Part shown: positions 7,006-13,916 of the stretch, piece after piece
Position numbering within the stretch: position 1 is the stretch's first letter
How the letters are laid out: each line of letters begins with the position of its first letter
Assembly: GCA_024403005.1 (NCBI GenBank)
Contig: JAKSSQ010000012.1
Location: 1 to 16,221 of the forward strand
Reading direction: 5' to 3'
Length of the DNA: 16,221 nt
Source: Clostridia bacterium
GTDB taxonomy: Bacteria > Bacillota > Clostridia > Peptostreptococcales > Anaerovoracaceae
Program-made: the position numbers and the translations under genes
The notes under the pieces: model-generated
Databases searched by the model: none
What the model was told of the DNA's origin: nothing
Seen by the model: only the letters and a program-made list of their open reading frames with translations

Positions 7006-8196
7006 CTATTCTCTCCAGCTTACCAGACCGTATTCTGCGAATACGTGGGGCTGACGCCAATCATCGTAGCCCTTTTCTTCCGGGATAAACATCCAGGAAT
7101 CTCCGGACTTTTCGATGAGGCCGATCTGCATTGCCTGCTTTCCGTCCATGGAAGCCTTTACGGTGCTTCTCATGAGAGGCTCGCCGGTTGTCTTGTCCTT
7201 AATTGTTACGCGGATGTTCTTAACGCAGCCAAGGCACTTGTTAAGGCCGGGAGCATCGTAAACGCTTAAGCATAGAGCCATGGATTCGTAGTCTTCTCCA
7301 AGCTTTGCAAGGTCTGCTTCCATAGCTTCTCTTCCGAGGACATTTTCCATGTCGTCTCCGAGGAACTTAACTGCAGTTGTGCGGATAGATGCGGGAGCCT
7401 TGTGGAATACCAGGTCGTAGCGTCTTTCCATTTTGCGGCCTTCCTTAAGGAAGAGTCCGTAGAAGTCCAGATCCACGTGGCCGTGCTCGGGGTCATCGTC
7501 CCAGGCGCATTCAATTTCGATGTTGTTTGCGGAAATTGCAGCCGGGCCTTCTACTGCGGGAGCGGGTGCTTCTGCGCCGGGAAGGCTGTTTTCGTAGGGC
7601 TTCTGGGGATACTTTGTAACGTAGATTCTTTCGTATTCTGGCGGTCTGTCGTCGATTGGGTCATTCGGACCGGGGAACGGAACGTCTTCGATGCGGTCGA
7701 TGGGGCTTTCAGCCTTGGCATCGATGTCTTCCCACTTGCAGTGGATTCTCCAGAGGCGCATCCACATGTAATGGGGCACGTCGAAGTGGTTTCTGGGTCT
7801 CTTGTAGTGCTTGAGCATTGCCTGCACTGCATCGCCGTGTTCGCGGCCGAACTGTCCGATGTTAATCTCTTCTTCTACGACGCCCTTGCACATTACGCTG
7901 CGGTAATCGTGGTAGTCCTGTCTGTAGTACTTTACAAGATCGTGGTAAAGGATGTAAGTCATCATGAATACCTGGGGGCGTTCCTTGAACTTATTTACGA
8001 TCTTGCCGTCTGCACCGGTGTGCATGTAGAAGTCGATACCGTCTTCTCTCGGAATATATCCGAAGCAGAGCGGAAGCGTATAAGGCGTTTCTCCGTCGTT
8101 TACGGATACGGACATAACGTAGCACTGGTCCAGAACCGCGCAGATCATGTCCTTGCCGTTAATCCTGTGTTCAAATTTTCTCATTGGGTCCATCAT
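7006..8196 (-). CDS. FMN split-barrel (pyridoxamine oxidase-like) protein fused to a C-terminal TerD-like domain
   Basis: 396 residues in two parts. Residues 8-160 match the pyridox_ox_2/NimA-type flavin-binding split barrel: a starting helix and strand ICAVLDQCYVMSVSVNDGETPY, then LPLCFGYI, FYMHTGADGKIVNKF, and YRSVMCKGVVEE. Residues 161-222 are a Pro/Ala/acidic linker. Residues 223-392 follow the TerD (tellurium-resistance, calcium-binding) pattern: IEIECAWDDD, VDLDFYGLFL, DLVFHKAPAS, KFLGDDMEN, EADLAKLGEDYESMALCLSVYDA, CVKNIRVTIKDKTTGEPLMR and SWMFIPEEKGYDD. In ordinary TerD the corresponding parts read 'GWD....DLDASAFLL', 'GDN.tG.g.GDDE', 'i...VSVYDA' and 'W.F..vG.GY'. The acidic metal loop is partly kept and shortened here. 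The domain call is from memory of the family, not a search. AAAGGAG lies 10 bases before the ATG. A hairpin lies just upstream. The role is unknown; a stress or redox role is inference. Confidence 0.75.
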   Translation of the reverse strand: MMDPMRKFEHRINGKDMICAVLDQCYVMSVSVNDGETPYTLPLCFGYIPREDGIDFYMHTGADGKIVNKFKERPQVFMMTYILYHDLVKYYRQDYHDYRSVMCKGVVEEEINIGQFGREHGDAVQAMLKHYKRPRNHFDVPHYMWMRLWRIHCKWEDIDAKAESPIDRIEDVPFPGPNDPIDDRPPEYERIYVTKYPQKPYENSLPGAEAPAPAVEGPAAISANNIEIECAWDDDPEHGHVDLDFYGLFLKEGRKMERRYDLVFHKAPASIRTTAVKFLGDDMENVLGREAMEADLAKLGEDYESMALCLSVYDAPGLNKCLGCVKNIRVTIKDKTTGEPLMRSTVKASMDGKQAMQIGLIEKSGDSWMFIPEEKGYDDWRQPHVFAEYGLVSWRE

Positions 8197-8223
8197 GATG
8201 TCATCACTCCTTTAAATAAAACA

Positions 8224-8247
8224 GCGGCAGACTGTAAAATCTGCCGC
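8224..8247 (-). terminator. Hairpin ending the PLP lyase gene, directly upstream of the next ribosome binding site
   Basis: A perfect 8-bp stem, GCGGCAGA / TCTGCCGC, with an 8-base loop. On the minus strand it is followed by TGTTTTATTT, and it lies 39 bases after the lyase stop. The AAAGGAG of the next gene starts only 10 bases after the stem, so it may also act as an attenuator for that gene. Confidence 0.75.
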
Positions 8248-8286
8248 CTAAAAATGAACTAATAATATACGATATGGAGTTTGTTA

Positions 8287-9471
8287 TTACAGTACGCCTG
8301 CAGCTTCCATAGCCTGCTTCAGGTCTGCTACGATGTCTTCGCCGGATTCGATACCGATGGAGAAGCGGAAGAAGCCCTTGCGGAAGATTTCGGGGTGCTG
8401 GGGCATTCTGTCGTAATCCGGACCGTTGTAAACGATGAGGGATTCGATGTCGCCCAGGGATACTGCGTGTGTAACCAGTGTAAGGCTGTCGAGGAACTTT
8501 TCGTGCTGTTCGGGTGTTCCGTTAATGTCGAAGGAGATCATTGCGGAATACTGGCCGTTCATGTACTTAACAGCTCTTTCGTGCTGCGGATGGCTTTCCA
8601 GACCGGGGTACCATACGAAGCGAACTGCGGGGCAGCTTTCCAGGAACTTTGCAACTGTCATTGCGGATTCGCAGTGCTGCTTCATGCGGAGAGGCAGAGT
8701 AATAAGGCCTCTTGTAATGAGCCATGCATTGAAGGGGCTCAAGATACCGCCGAAGTTAACCATGCATTCTTCCTTAATCTTGTAGATAAGGTCGTGCTTG
8801 CCCATTACGCAGCCGCCGAGAGAGTCGCCGTGGCCGTTGATGTATTTGGTCATGCTGTGAATTTCAAGGTCTGCACCGTGCTTGAGCGGATAGATGCAGA
8901 TGGGACCTGCGAATGTGCAGTCAACGGAGAGCAGAGCGCCTGCTGCGTGTGCGATTTCTGCGATAGCTTCGATGTCGGAGATGCCTGTGGAGGGGTTGCC
9001 CGGAGTTTCGATGTGAACCAGCTTGGTGTTGGGCTTAACAGCTGCCTTAACAGCTTCTGTATCTGTGGAATCTACGAAAGTAACTTCTACGCCGAACTGC
9101 TTGGGCAGATATTCTCTGAAGAGCAGGTTTGTTGCGCTGTAGCATACTTCGGATACGATTACATGGTCTCCTGTCTTAATAAAGGGGATGAACGCACCGG
9201 ACAGAGCTGCAACGCCGCAGCCGAGTACTACGCAGTCTTCTGCGCCTGTCATTGCGCAGAGCTTGTCCTGCAGAACCATCTGGTTCGGGTTTCTGTTTCT
9301 GGAATAGATGTTGGAATCGATACCGTGCCAGTCTACGGGAGTTCCGTCTGTGGGGATACGGTAGTTAGATGTCATGTAAATCGGAGTGTTGATAGCACCG
9401 TATGTATCATTTTTCTTTACGCCGCCGTGTACTGCGATGGTGTTGATTGTGTAATTTTTGCTGCAATCCAT
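8287..9471 (-). CDS. Trans-sulfuration family PLP enzyme (cystathionine/methionine gamma-lyase or related)
   Basis: 394 residues of the Cys/Met metabolism PLP family. Seen: the substrate/PLP-phosphate motif YSRNRNP (Tyr56, Arg58), the ring-stacking Tyr111, Asp184 in VDCTFAGP, and the PLP Lys209 in HSMTKYINGHGDSLGG. Members cleave or form C-S bonds in cystathionine, methionine, cysteine or O-acetylhomoserine. Several usual positions differ (NPN for NPT, GCGVAA for SSGMAA, DCTF for DNTF), so I do not assign a substrate. The start is the ATG at 9471: GAGAGG lies 7 bases upstream, whereas the in-frame TTG at 9486 has no ribosome binding site and falls on that motif. A LysR-type regulator is encoded divergently 189 bases away, suggesting control in response to a sulfur metabolite. 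No clear -10/-35 pair could be chosen for this gene. Confidence 0.88.
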   Translation of the reverse strand: MDCSKNYTINTIAVHGGVKKNDTYGAINTPIYMTSNYRIPTDGTPVDWHGIDSNIYSRNRNPNQMVLQDKLCAMTGAEDCVVLGCGVAALSGAFIPFIKTGDHVIVSEVCYSATNLLFREYLPKQFGVEVTFVDSTDTEAVKAAVKPNTKLVHIETPGNPSTGISDIEAIAEIAHAAGALLSVDCTFAGPICIYPLKHGADLEIHSMTKYINGHGDSLGGCVMGKHDLIYKIKEECMVNFGGILSPFNAWLITRGLITLPLRMKQHCESAMTVAKFLESCPAVRFVWYPGLESHPQHERAVKYMNGQYSAMISFDINGTPEQHEKFLDSLTLVTHAVSLGDIESLIVYNGPDYDRMPQHPEIFRKGFFRFSIGIESGEDIVADLKQAMEAAGVL

Positions 9472-9478
9472 TTTTTTA

Positions 9479-9484
9479 CCTCTC
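9479..9484 (-). promoter_or_regulatory. Ribosome binding site fixing the start of the PLP lyase
   Basis: GAGAGG on the minus strand, 7 bases before the ATG at 9471-9469. It decides for this ATG over the upstream in-frame TTG at 9486-9484, which would overlap the site. Confidence 0.8.
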
Positions 9485-9564
9485 AATAATCCAATTTGAG
9501 TTTTGCCGTCTATATTTTTAGATTAGCACACTAAAAGCAAGCGTAAAAACGAATAGATTTCATC

Positions 9565-9591
9565 AATTCAATCGTTTTAGGCGATTGAATT
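9565..9591. promoter_or_regulatory. Inverted repeat, probable LysR-type regulator binding site
   Basis: Perfect 10-bp arms AATTCAATCG and CGATTGAATT with a 7-base spacer (TTTTAGG). It sits between the divergent lyase and regulator genes, and its right arm includes the -35 of the regulator's promoter. This placement is the classic one for an autoregulating LysR-type protein that also controls its divergent neighbour. Confidence 0.6.
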
Positions 9592-9613
9592 TCTGTATGA
9601 ACCAATATATAAT
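9585..9613 (+). promoter_or_regulatory. Predicted sigma-A promoter of the LysR-type gene
   Basis: TTGAAT (9585-9590), a 17-base spacer and a consensus TATAAT (9608-9613). The predicted start is near 9619-9620, immediately before GAGGAG at 9621-9626. The leader to the regulator ATG is about 41 bases. Confidence 0.7.
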
Positions 9614-9629
9614 ACGCATTGAGGAGTAA

Positions 9630-9707
9630 ATGTGTTTATTAAACACAAAAATACAGATTAATGGATATACAGGAACTGAAAATTTTTTTGAAGGTTGCGC
9701 AGCTTAA
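9630..9707 (+). CDS. Possible 25-codon leader ORF overlapping the LysR start
   Basis: ATG at 9630 follows GAGGAG (9621-9626) by only 3 bases. It runs 25 codons to TAA at 9705-9707, overlapping the first 47 bases of the regulator gene in another frame. The peptide begins MCLLNTKIQ and ends FFEGCAA, with Cys at positions 2 and 23. The regulator ATG itself has no ribosome binding site, so this ORF may receive ribosomes first. The SD spacing is shorter than ideal and nothing else supports translation. Confidence 0.3.
   Translation: MCLLNTKIQINGYTGTENFFEGCAA
9631..9647. repeat. Perfect hairpin/palindrome in the LysR gene leader
   Basis: Arms TGTGTTT and AAACACA with an ATT centre, between GAGGAG (9621-9626) and the regulator ATG (9661). 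It could be a weak RNA hairpin bringing the ribosome site nearer the start, or a second protein-binding site. Confidence 0.4.
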
Positions 9708-10560
9708 AAACTTTACGCAGGCATCCAAAGAGCTGGGCTATTCCCAGTCCAACGTAAGCGTAAGAGTGCAGCAGCTGGAACAGGAAATCGGCGGCCCCCT
9801 GTTCAACCGCATAGGCCGCAGTGTAAGCCTTACCCAGTACGGAGAAGCTCTGGTGCCCTACGCACGCAAGATGATTGAGCTCAGCTCGGAAATGGAGAAC
9901 CTGCTCAAGTCGGAAGAATCCCTGGTCGGCACAGTTAAGGTCGGCATGTGCGAAAGCCTTTTCGCAAAGATTAAGGAGGAAGCCTTTCTTAACTTCCACA
10001 AGAGGTTCCCCAGGGTTAAGCTGGAGTTTGTCGTTGACGCCACCGCAAACCTCCGCGCCCGCATAGAAAAGGACAGCCTGGACATCGCCTGTCTTATAGA
10101 CGATCCGCTGGACGACATGTCCTGGCAGATACTCTATTCCAAGGAAAGCACCGCAGTTATTATCGCAGGGGCAGACCACCCCTTAAGCAAGCTGCAGGAA
10201 GAAAGAAAGCTCGTGCCTTCCGACCTTTCCGGCTACAACTACGTGCTCATGGAAGAAGATGCGCCCTATATGCTGCAGTTTAACCACATTATGGCTATAA
10301 ACCACGTTAGCCTCGAGCACTTCATGAAGCTCCAGAACGCAGACTCTGCCTGCAGAATGGCGGAAAGCGGAAGCTTCGTATCCCTGCTCCCCCACTACAC
10401 CGTATCCGATTCCGTGGAAAGCGGAACCATAAAGATACTGGAGCTGGACGAGGTTAACATCCCCCAGGAAATCCAGATTATCCTGCACAAAGATAAAATT
10501 ATTACGCCTCAGGTTAAAGGCCTGGCAGAAGAACTGCAGAAGCAGCTGGAAAAAATTTAG
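9661..10560 (+). CDS. LysR-type transcriptional regulator
   Basis: 299 residues, typical length. An N-terminal winged helix-turn-helix covers about residues 1-60 (LKIFLKVAQLKNFTQASKEL, GYSQSNVSVRVQQLEQEIG, LFNRIGRSVSLTQYGE). A linker helix leads to the periplasmic-binding-protein-like effector domain from about residue 90 (GTVKVGMCESL). This is the only plus-strand gene here, divergent from the trans-sulfuration enzyme, which it probably regulates together with itself; the co-inducer is unknown. The start is fixed by the helix-turn-helix and by an in-frame TAA at 9640-9642. No Shine-Dalgarno sequence precedes the ATG, which is odd because a good GAGGAG sits 34 bases upstream in front of a different ATG. 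Codons end in C more often than in the neighbouring genes, perhaps reflecting lower expression. Confidence 0.93.
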   Translation: MDIQELKIFLKVAQLKNFTQASKELGYSQSNVSVRVQQLEQEIGGPLFNRIGRSVSLTQYGEALVPYARKMIELSSEMENLLKSEESLVGTVKVGMCESLFAKIKEEAFLNFHKRFPRVKLEFVVDATANLRARIEKDSLDIACLIDDPLDDMSWQILYSKESTAVIIAGADHPLSKLQEERKLVPSDLSGYNYVLMEEDAPYMLQFNHIMAINHVSLEHFMKLQNADSACRMAESGSFVSLLPHYTVSDSVESGTIKILELDEVNIPQEIQIILHKDKIITPQVKGLAEELQKQLEKI

Positions 10561-10577
10561 AAGATTTAAAACAACGA

Positions 10578-10602
10578 AGGTCCCCGCGGTTTGCGGGGAC
10601 CT
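10578..10602 (+). terminator. Terminator of the LysR-type gene, probably shared with the converging hydrolase
   Basis: A perfect 10-bp GC-rich stem, AGGTCCCCGC / GCGGGGACCT, with a 5-base loop, then GTTTTATT on the plus strand. It lies 17 bases after the regulator stop. The minus-strand side (TTCGTTGTTTT) is also T-rich, and the converging MBL-fold gene ends about 55 bases away, so it likely serves both. Confidence 0.85.
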
Positions 10603-10657
10603 GTTTTATTGCCTTGTTTTGCTGTTACCGGAGCATTCCGGACGGCTCAATCCGAAG

Positions 10658-11302
10658 CTACTCCCACTCCATAATAATTCTGCATTCGATTTCCGGATCG
10701 AGCAGAGATGCGAACTTTTCTGCATCTGCAGCAGAGCCGACTACGTGGCCGTAGTGCGTGGGAACCGCGATTTTCGGCTTTGCATCGTTTATTACCGATG
10801 CAGCTTCTGCAGCGTCCATGGTGTAGGTTCCTCCTACGGGAACGAAAGCTACGTCTGCCTTGACTGCGCGGCCTTCCGGCGTATCGTAGCAGTCGCCGGC
10901 GATGTAATAAGTTACACCGTCCATTTCGACTATAAAGCCGAGGAAGTTCTTGTCGCGGCTGTGGTTGATGAATCCGGGCGTATAAGAAGGAATTGCGGAA
11001 ACCTTAAGACCTTCTGCCTCGAAGGAATCTCCCGGCATAAGGCAGATGTGCTTATCCCCTGTATAGCCCAGTTCTTCGCCTAAAGCTCTGTCGCATTCCG
11101 GCTGAACCAATACAGCGCCGGGCTTAGCAACCCTTGCGATATCCTCCGGAGAGAAGTGGTCGTGGTGGGTGTGGCTGCTGAAGACATAGTCTCCGTCCTT
11201 GGGGCCATCTCCTAAAGGAGCCAGGCTGTACGGATCGAAATACAGCACGTACTTACCCTCGATTCTTATAGCGGAATGAGTAAATAATCTGAAATTGCTC
11301 AT
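10658..11302 (-). CDS. MBL-fold metal-dependent hydrolase (UlaG/YtkL-like)
   Basis: 214 residues. The metallo-beta-lactamase fold is shown by the metal-binding HTHHDH (44-49), NHSRDKNFLGFIVE (113-126), the bridging Asp in YIAGDCYD (133-140), and a final His in PTHYGH (181-186). The short form without a second lactamase subdomain resembles YtkL/UlaG-like hydrolases, for which substrates are mostly unknown. The start is the ATG at 11302: GAAAGG lies 7 bases upstream. A longer reading frame exists from a TTG at 11338, but it lacks a ribosome site and would add 12 residues in front of the conserved first strand. It follows the terminator of the ilv operon by about 55 bases; no firm promoter was found between them. 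Confidence 0.88.
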   Translation of the reverse strand: MSNFRLFTHSAIRIEGKYVLYFDPYSLAPLGDGPKDGDYVFSSHTHHDHFSPEDIARVAKPGAVLVQPECDRALGEELGYTGDKHICLMPGDSFEAEGLKVSAIPSYTPGFINHSRDKNFLGFIVEMDGVTYYIAGDCYDTPEGRAVKADVAFVPVGGTYTMDAAEAASVINDAKPKIAVPTHYGHVVGSAADAEKFASLLDPEIECRIIMEWE

Positions 11303-11309
11303 CTTAAAA

Positions 11310-11315
11310 CCTTTC
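11310..11315 (-). promoter_or_regulatory. Ribosome binding site fixing the start of the MBL-fold hydrolase
   Basis: GAAAGG on the minus strand, 7 bases before the ATG at 11302-11300. It supports that ATG rather than the in-frame TTG at 11338. Confidence 0.75.
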
Positions 11316-11357
11316 AAAAACTGGCTGATTGCGGTCAAACAGCGGCATTAGTATATA

Positions 11358-11383
11358 AAACCCCCGCAAAACTGCGAGGGTTT
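11358..11383 (-). terminator. Terminator at the end of the ilv operon
   Basis: A 10-bp stem, AAACCCCCGC / GCGAGGGTTT, with one C-A mismatch and a 6-base loop. AT-rich flanks may extend it across a one-base bulge. On the minus strand it begins 10 bases after the aminotransferase stop and runs into TTTTATATAC. Confidence 0.75.
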
Positions 11384-11393
11384 ATATAAATCA

Positions 11394-12590
11394 TTACTTT
11401 CTATTCATTACAACTTCGATGGATTCGGCCAGGGCCTTGATGCCGTAGTCGATTTCTTCGTCTGTGCTGTTTGTGTAGTTGAGTCTGATTGTGTTTGTGT
11501 TTCTGTCGTATTCATAGAACGGGTCGCCTGCAACGATACCAACATGTCTCTTAAGAGCTTCGTCCTGAACGTCTACACCGGCAACTCCTTCGGGAAGTGT
11601 GAGCCAGATGAACATACCGCCTTCGGGTCTTGTGAACTTAACTCCTTCGGGGAGGTACTTGTCCAGACAGTCCATCATGCAAACAGCCTTCTGTCTGTAC
11701 ATTTCGCGAACGTCTACCATGTGAGCTTCGAAATCGTTGTCCAGCATGTAGTGTGCGAGAATCATCTGGCAGGGCATGTTTGTGTGGAGGTCTACTGCAG
11801 ACTTGTAGTTGAGCAGCTTAGCCTTCATGTCGGGATCCTTGCATGCAATCCAGCCTACACGCATACCCGGGGAAGCGATCTTGGAGAATGTACCAAGGAG
11901 CAGGCACTGCTTGCCAAGATAGTAGTGCATGGATCTGCCGGCCTTGCCTGCGAAGCGGAGTTCGCCGTAGGGGTTATCTTCTACAACTACGATATCTCTG
12001 TCCTTAACCAGATCTGCGATAGCCTGTCTGTTTTCGTCTGTGTATGTGATGCCTGTGGGGTTCTGGAAGTTTGTAACCATGTACATGAACTTGGGGTTGT
12101 GCTTGTCCAGCATTTCCTTAAGGCTGTCCAGGTTCATACCTTCGTCTGTAAGTTCAACGGGGCAAACAACAGGATTGTAAAGGTGGAATGTCTGAAGAGC
12201 TACCAGATAGCAGGGATTTTCGCATGCAACTTCGTCGCCGTCGTCGATAAGAGCAGCTGCGATGAGGGCGAGAGCCTGCTGGGAACCGTTAGTTACGATA
12301 ATGTCGTCTGCACTGAAGTCCAGATCCATGGTCTTCTTATATCTGTCTGCGATTACCTGTCTTAAAGGTTCATAACCCTTAGCGGAGTTGTACTGGAGAG
12401 CCAGAACGGGGTTTTCACCGAAAACCTTTTCGCTTGCAGCCTGGATTTCCTTTACGGGGAAAGAGGATGCGAAGGGCAGTCCGCCTGCGAAGGAGATGAT
12501 TTCGGGATCTTCTGCAGCCTTAAGGATCTTGGCTGTGAATTCGCCCTGGAAATCGCGCTTTGTTACTCTGTTTGAAAGTCTGAAATTCAT
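11394..12590 (-). CDS. PLP-dependent aminotransferase, fold type I (2-aminoadipate/LysN-like)
   Basis: 398 residues of the class I/II aminotransferase family, of the type often labelled 2-aminoadipate transaminase or MocR-like aminotransferase, without a DNA-binding domain. Seen: GGLPFASSFP at 36-45, YNSAKGYEPLR (67-77), NFQNPTG (174-180), EDNPYGEL (204-211), the PLP Lys237 in GTFSKIASPGMRVGW, and a C-terminal region ending RLNYTNSTDEEIDYGI that carries the substrate-carboxylate Arg. Members transfer amino groups between 2-oxoglutarate and various amino acids. It is the last gene of the ilvC-ilvD-ATPase unit, starting 16 bases after the ATPase stop with AGGAGG 5 bases before the ATG. That setting makes branched-chain 2-oxo acids a plausible substrate, but this is inference. 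Confidence 0.88.
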   Translation of the reverse strand: MNFRLSNRVTKRDFQGEFTAKILKAAEDPEIISFAGGLPFASSFPVKEIQAASEKVFGENPVLALQYNSAKGYEPLRQVIADRYKKTMDLDFSADDIIVTNGSQQALALIAAALIDDGDEVACENPCYLVALQTFHLYNPVVCPVELTDEGMNLDSLKEMLDKHNPKFMYMVTNFQNPTGITYTDENRQAIADLVKDRDIVVVEDNPYGELRFAGKAGRSMHYYLGKQCLLLGTFSKIASPGMRVGWIACKDPDMKAKLLNYKSAVDLHTNMPCQMILAHYMLDNDFEAHMVDVREMYRQKAVCMMDCLDKYLPEGVKFTRPEGGMFIWLTLPEGVAGVDVQDEALKRHVGIVAGDPFYEYDRNTNTIRLNYTNSTDEEIDYGIKALAESIEVVMNRK

Positions 12591-12606
12591 ATTGACCTCC
12601 TATCGT

Positions 12607-13905
12607 CTATCTTTTTTCAGATGCCAAATAATCTACAAATTGTCTTGCCGTACGGCAGGTATAACCGCCGTGTCTAATGCTCCACGCATCCGATTTAACA
12701 AGCATCTGCTGCTTGTCCATATCTATGCCGGCTCTTTCTGCAAGAGTTTCGACAATCTGGTGATACATCTGGGGTGTGGGAGATGCAAAGTATATATTAA
12801 CACCGAAGCGTGTTGAGAGGGATGTCTTTTCTTCGATAGTATCGGAACGGTGGATGTCGCCGTCGTGTTCCATATCCGTGCGGTCTTTCCAGGTTTCCTT
12901 GATAAGGTGACGTCTGTTGGATGTCGCATAGATAAGAACGTTGTCCGGTCTTACTTCCAGATCGCCCTCAATTACAGCCTTCAGGTATTTATATTCGATT
13001 TCAAAGTCTTCGAAGGACAGGTCGTCTATGTAAAGGATGAATCTATAATTTCTGTTCTTTACCATAGCCAGAACGCTGGAAATCTGCTTGAACTGGTGCT
13101 TGTAGATTTCGATGATTCTGAGACCGTTATCGGAGTACTCGTTGAGCATTGCCTTAATGCTTGTGGACTTGCCGGAACCGCTGTCTCCGTAGAGGAGAAC
13201 GTTGTTTGCCGGGCGTCCTTCCAGGAATGCTTCTGTGTTTCTGATGAGTTCTGCCTTCTGGTCGTCGTAGCCGATAAGATCTTCGAATGTAACCTTATCT
13301 GTGGCTTTAATGGCCTTTAAGATTGTTTCGCCCTTCTCGTCTTCGCCGATGCTGAAAGCGTCTGTAAATGCATATACGCCGCAGCCGCGCTTTTCGTAGT
13401 GAGCATCGAATACAGCCTTGAATTCTTCATCGGAAGATACGTTCTTAAGCTTTTCCAGAGTTTCTTTTACGATGCTGCCGCCTCTTCCTGCAAATTTGGA
13501 AGCGGGAGTTTCGCTGGAGAAGTTTAAGAGTTCCTTAGCCATGCCCGGGTTCACTGCGTTTTCCAGACCGGAAAAGTCGTAGTTCATGATGGAACGCATT
13601 ACGCTGAAATCGGAGAGAGCCAGTCCGGAGAAGGAATCCTTTCCGGCCTTGATTCTTTCTCTGGAAAGAGTGTAGGCGTTTTCATCTGTGAGAAGGAAAT
13701 ATACTATGTAGTTTTGCCATAAGTTGCCGTCGATTCCCAGATTTAAAGACAGACTTATAAGTCTGTTAATCAGAGAAAGAACCTGACTTCCGGAAGACGC
13801 GCATGCGCCTCCGGAAATAAGTTCTTCTGCTTCTGAGATACCGGCAAGGATGCTGCCCTCTTCGGGTTTGAAGAAGAGCAGCTTGCTGATATCGTTTTTA
13901 ATCAT
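12607..13905 (-). CDS. DUF815-family AAA+ ATPase
   Basis: 432 residues. The N-terminal 200 residues are mostly helical and not recognised. The ATPase core follows, with Walker A GDSGSGKST (240-248), Walker B FILYIDD (289-295) followed by LSFEDFEIEYKYLKAVIEG, sensor-like IYATSNRRHLI (325-335), IEEKTSLSTRFG (357-368) with a candidate arginine finger at Arg366, and a C-terminal lid. The LYIDDLSF, ATSNRRHLI and EEK.SLS.RFG motifs are those of the DUF815 family, whose cellular role is not established. It lies inside the ilv operon: 11 bases after ilvD, with its weak AGAAAGA ribosome site overlapping the ilvD stop, so translation is probably coupled. Nothing in it suggests a direct metabolic role. 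Confidence 0.9.
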   Translation of the reverse strand: MIKNDISKLLFFKPEEGSILAGISEAEELISGGACASSGSQVLSLINRLISLSLNLGIDGNLWQNYIVYFLLTDENAYTLSRERIKAGKDSFSGLALSDFSVMRSIMNYDFSGLENAVNPGMAKELLNFSSETPASKFAGRGGSIVKETLEKLKNVSSDEEFKAVFDAHYEKRGCGVYAFTDAFSIGEDEKGETILKAIKATDKVTFEDLIGYDDQKAELIRNTEAFLEGRPANNVLLYGDSGSGKSTSIKAMLNEYSDNGLRIIEIYKHQFKQISSVLAMVKNRNYRFILYIDDLSFEDFEIEYKYLKAVIEGDLEVRPDNVLIYATSNRRHLIKETWKDRTDMEHDGDIHRSDTIEEKTSLSTRFGVNIYFASPTPQMYHQIVETLAERAGIDMDKQQMLVKSDAWSIRHGGYTCRTARQFVDYLASEKR

Positions 13906-13916
13906 TTTTAATCTTT

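Noticed and set aside
6853..7269. 138-codon plus-strand ORF starting in the palindrome-rich spacer
   Set aside because: No ribosome site; it runs through a terminator hairpin and then antisense to the split-barrel/TerD gene.
9472..9486. TTG start adding five residues to the PLP lyase
   Set aside because: The TTG lies on the GAGAGG ribosome site that serves the ATG at 9471, so the longer form is unlikely.
11303..11338. TTG start adding twelve residues to the MBL-fold hydrolase
   Set aside because: No ribosome site for the TTG, whereas GAAAGG sits 7 bases before the ATG at 11302; the extension lies before the conserved first strand.
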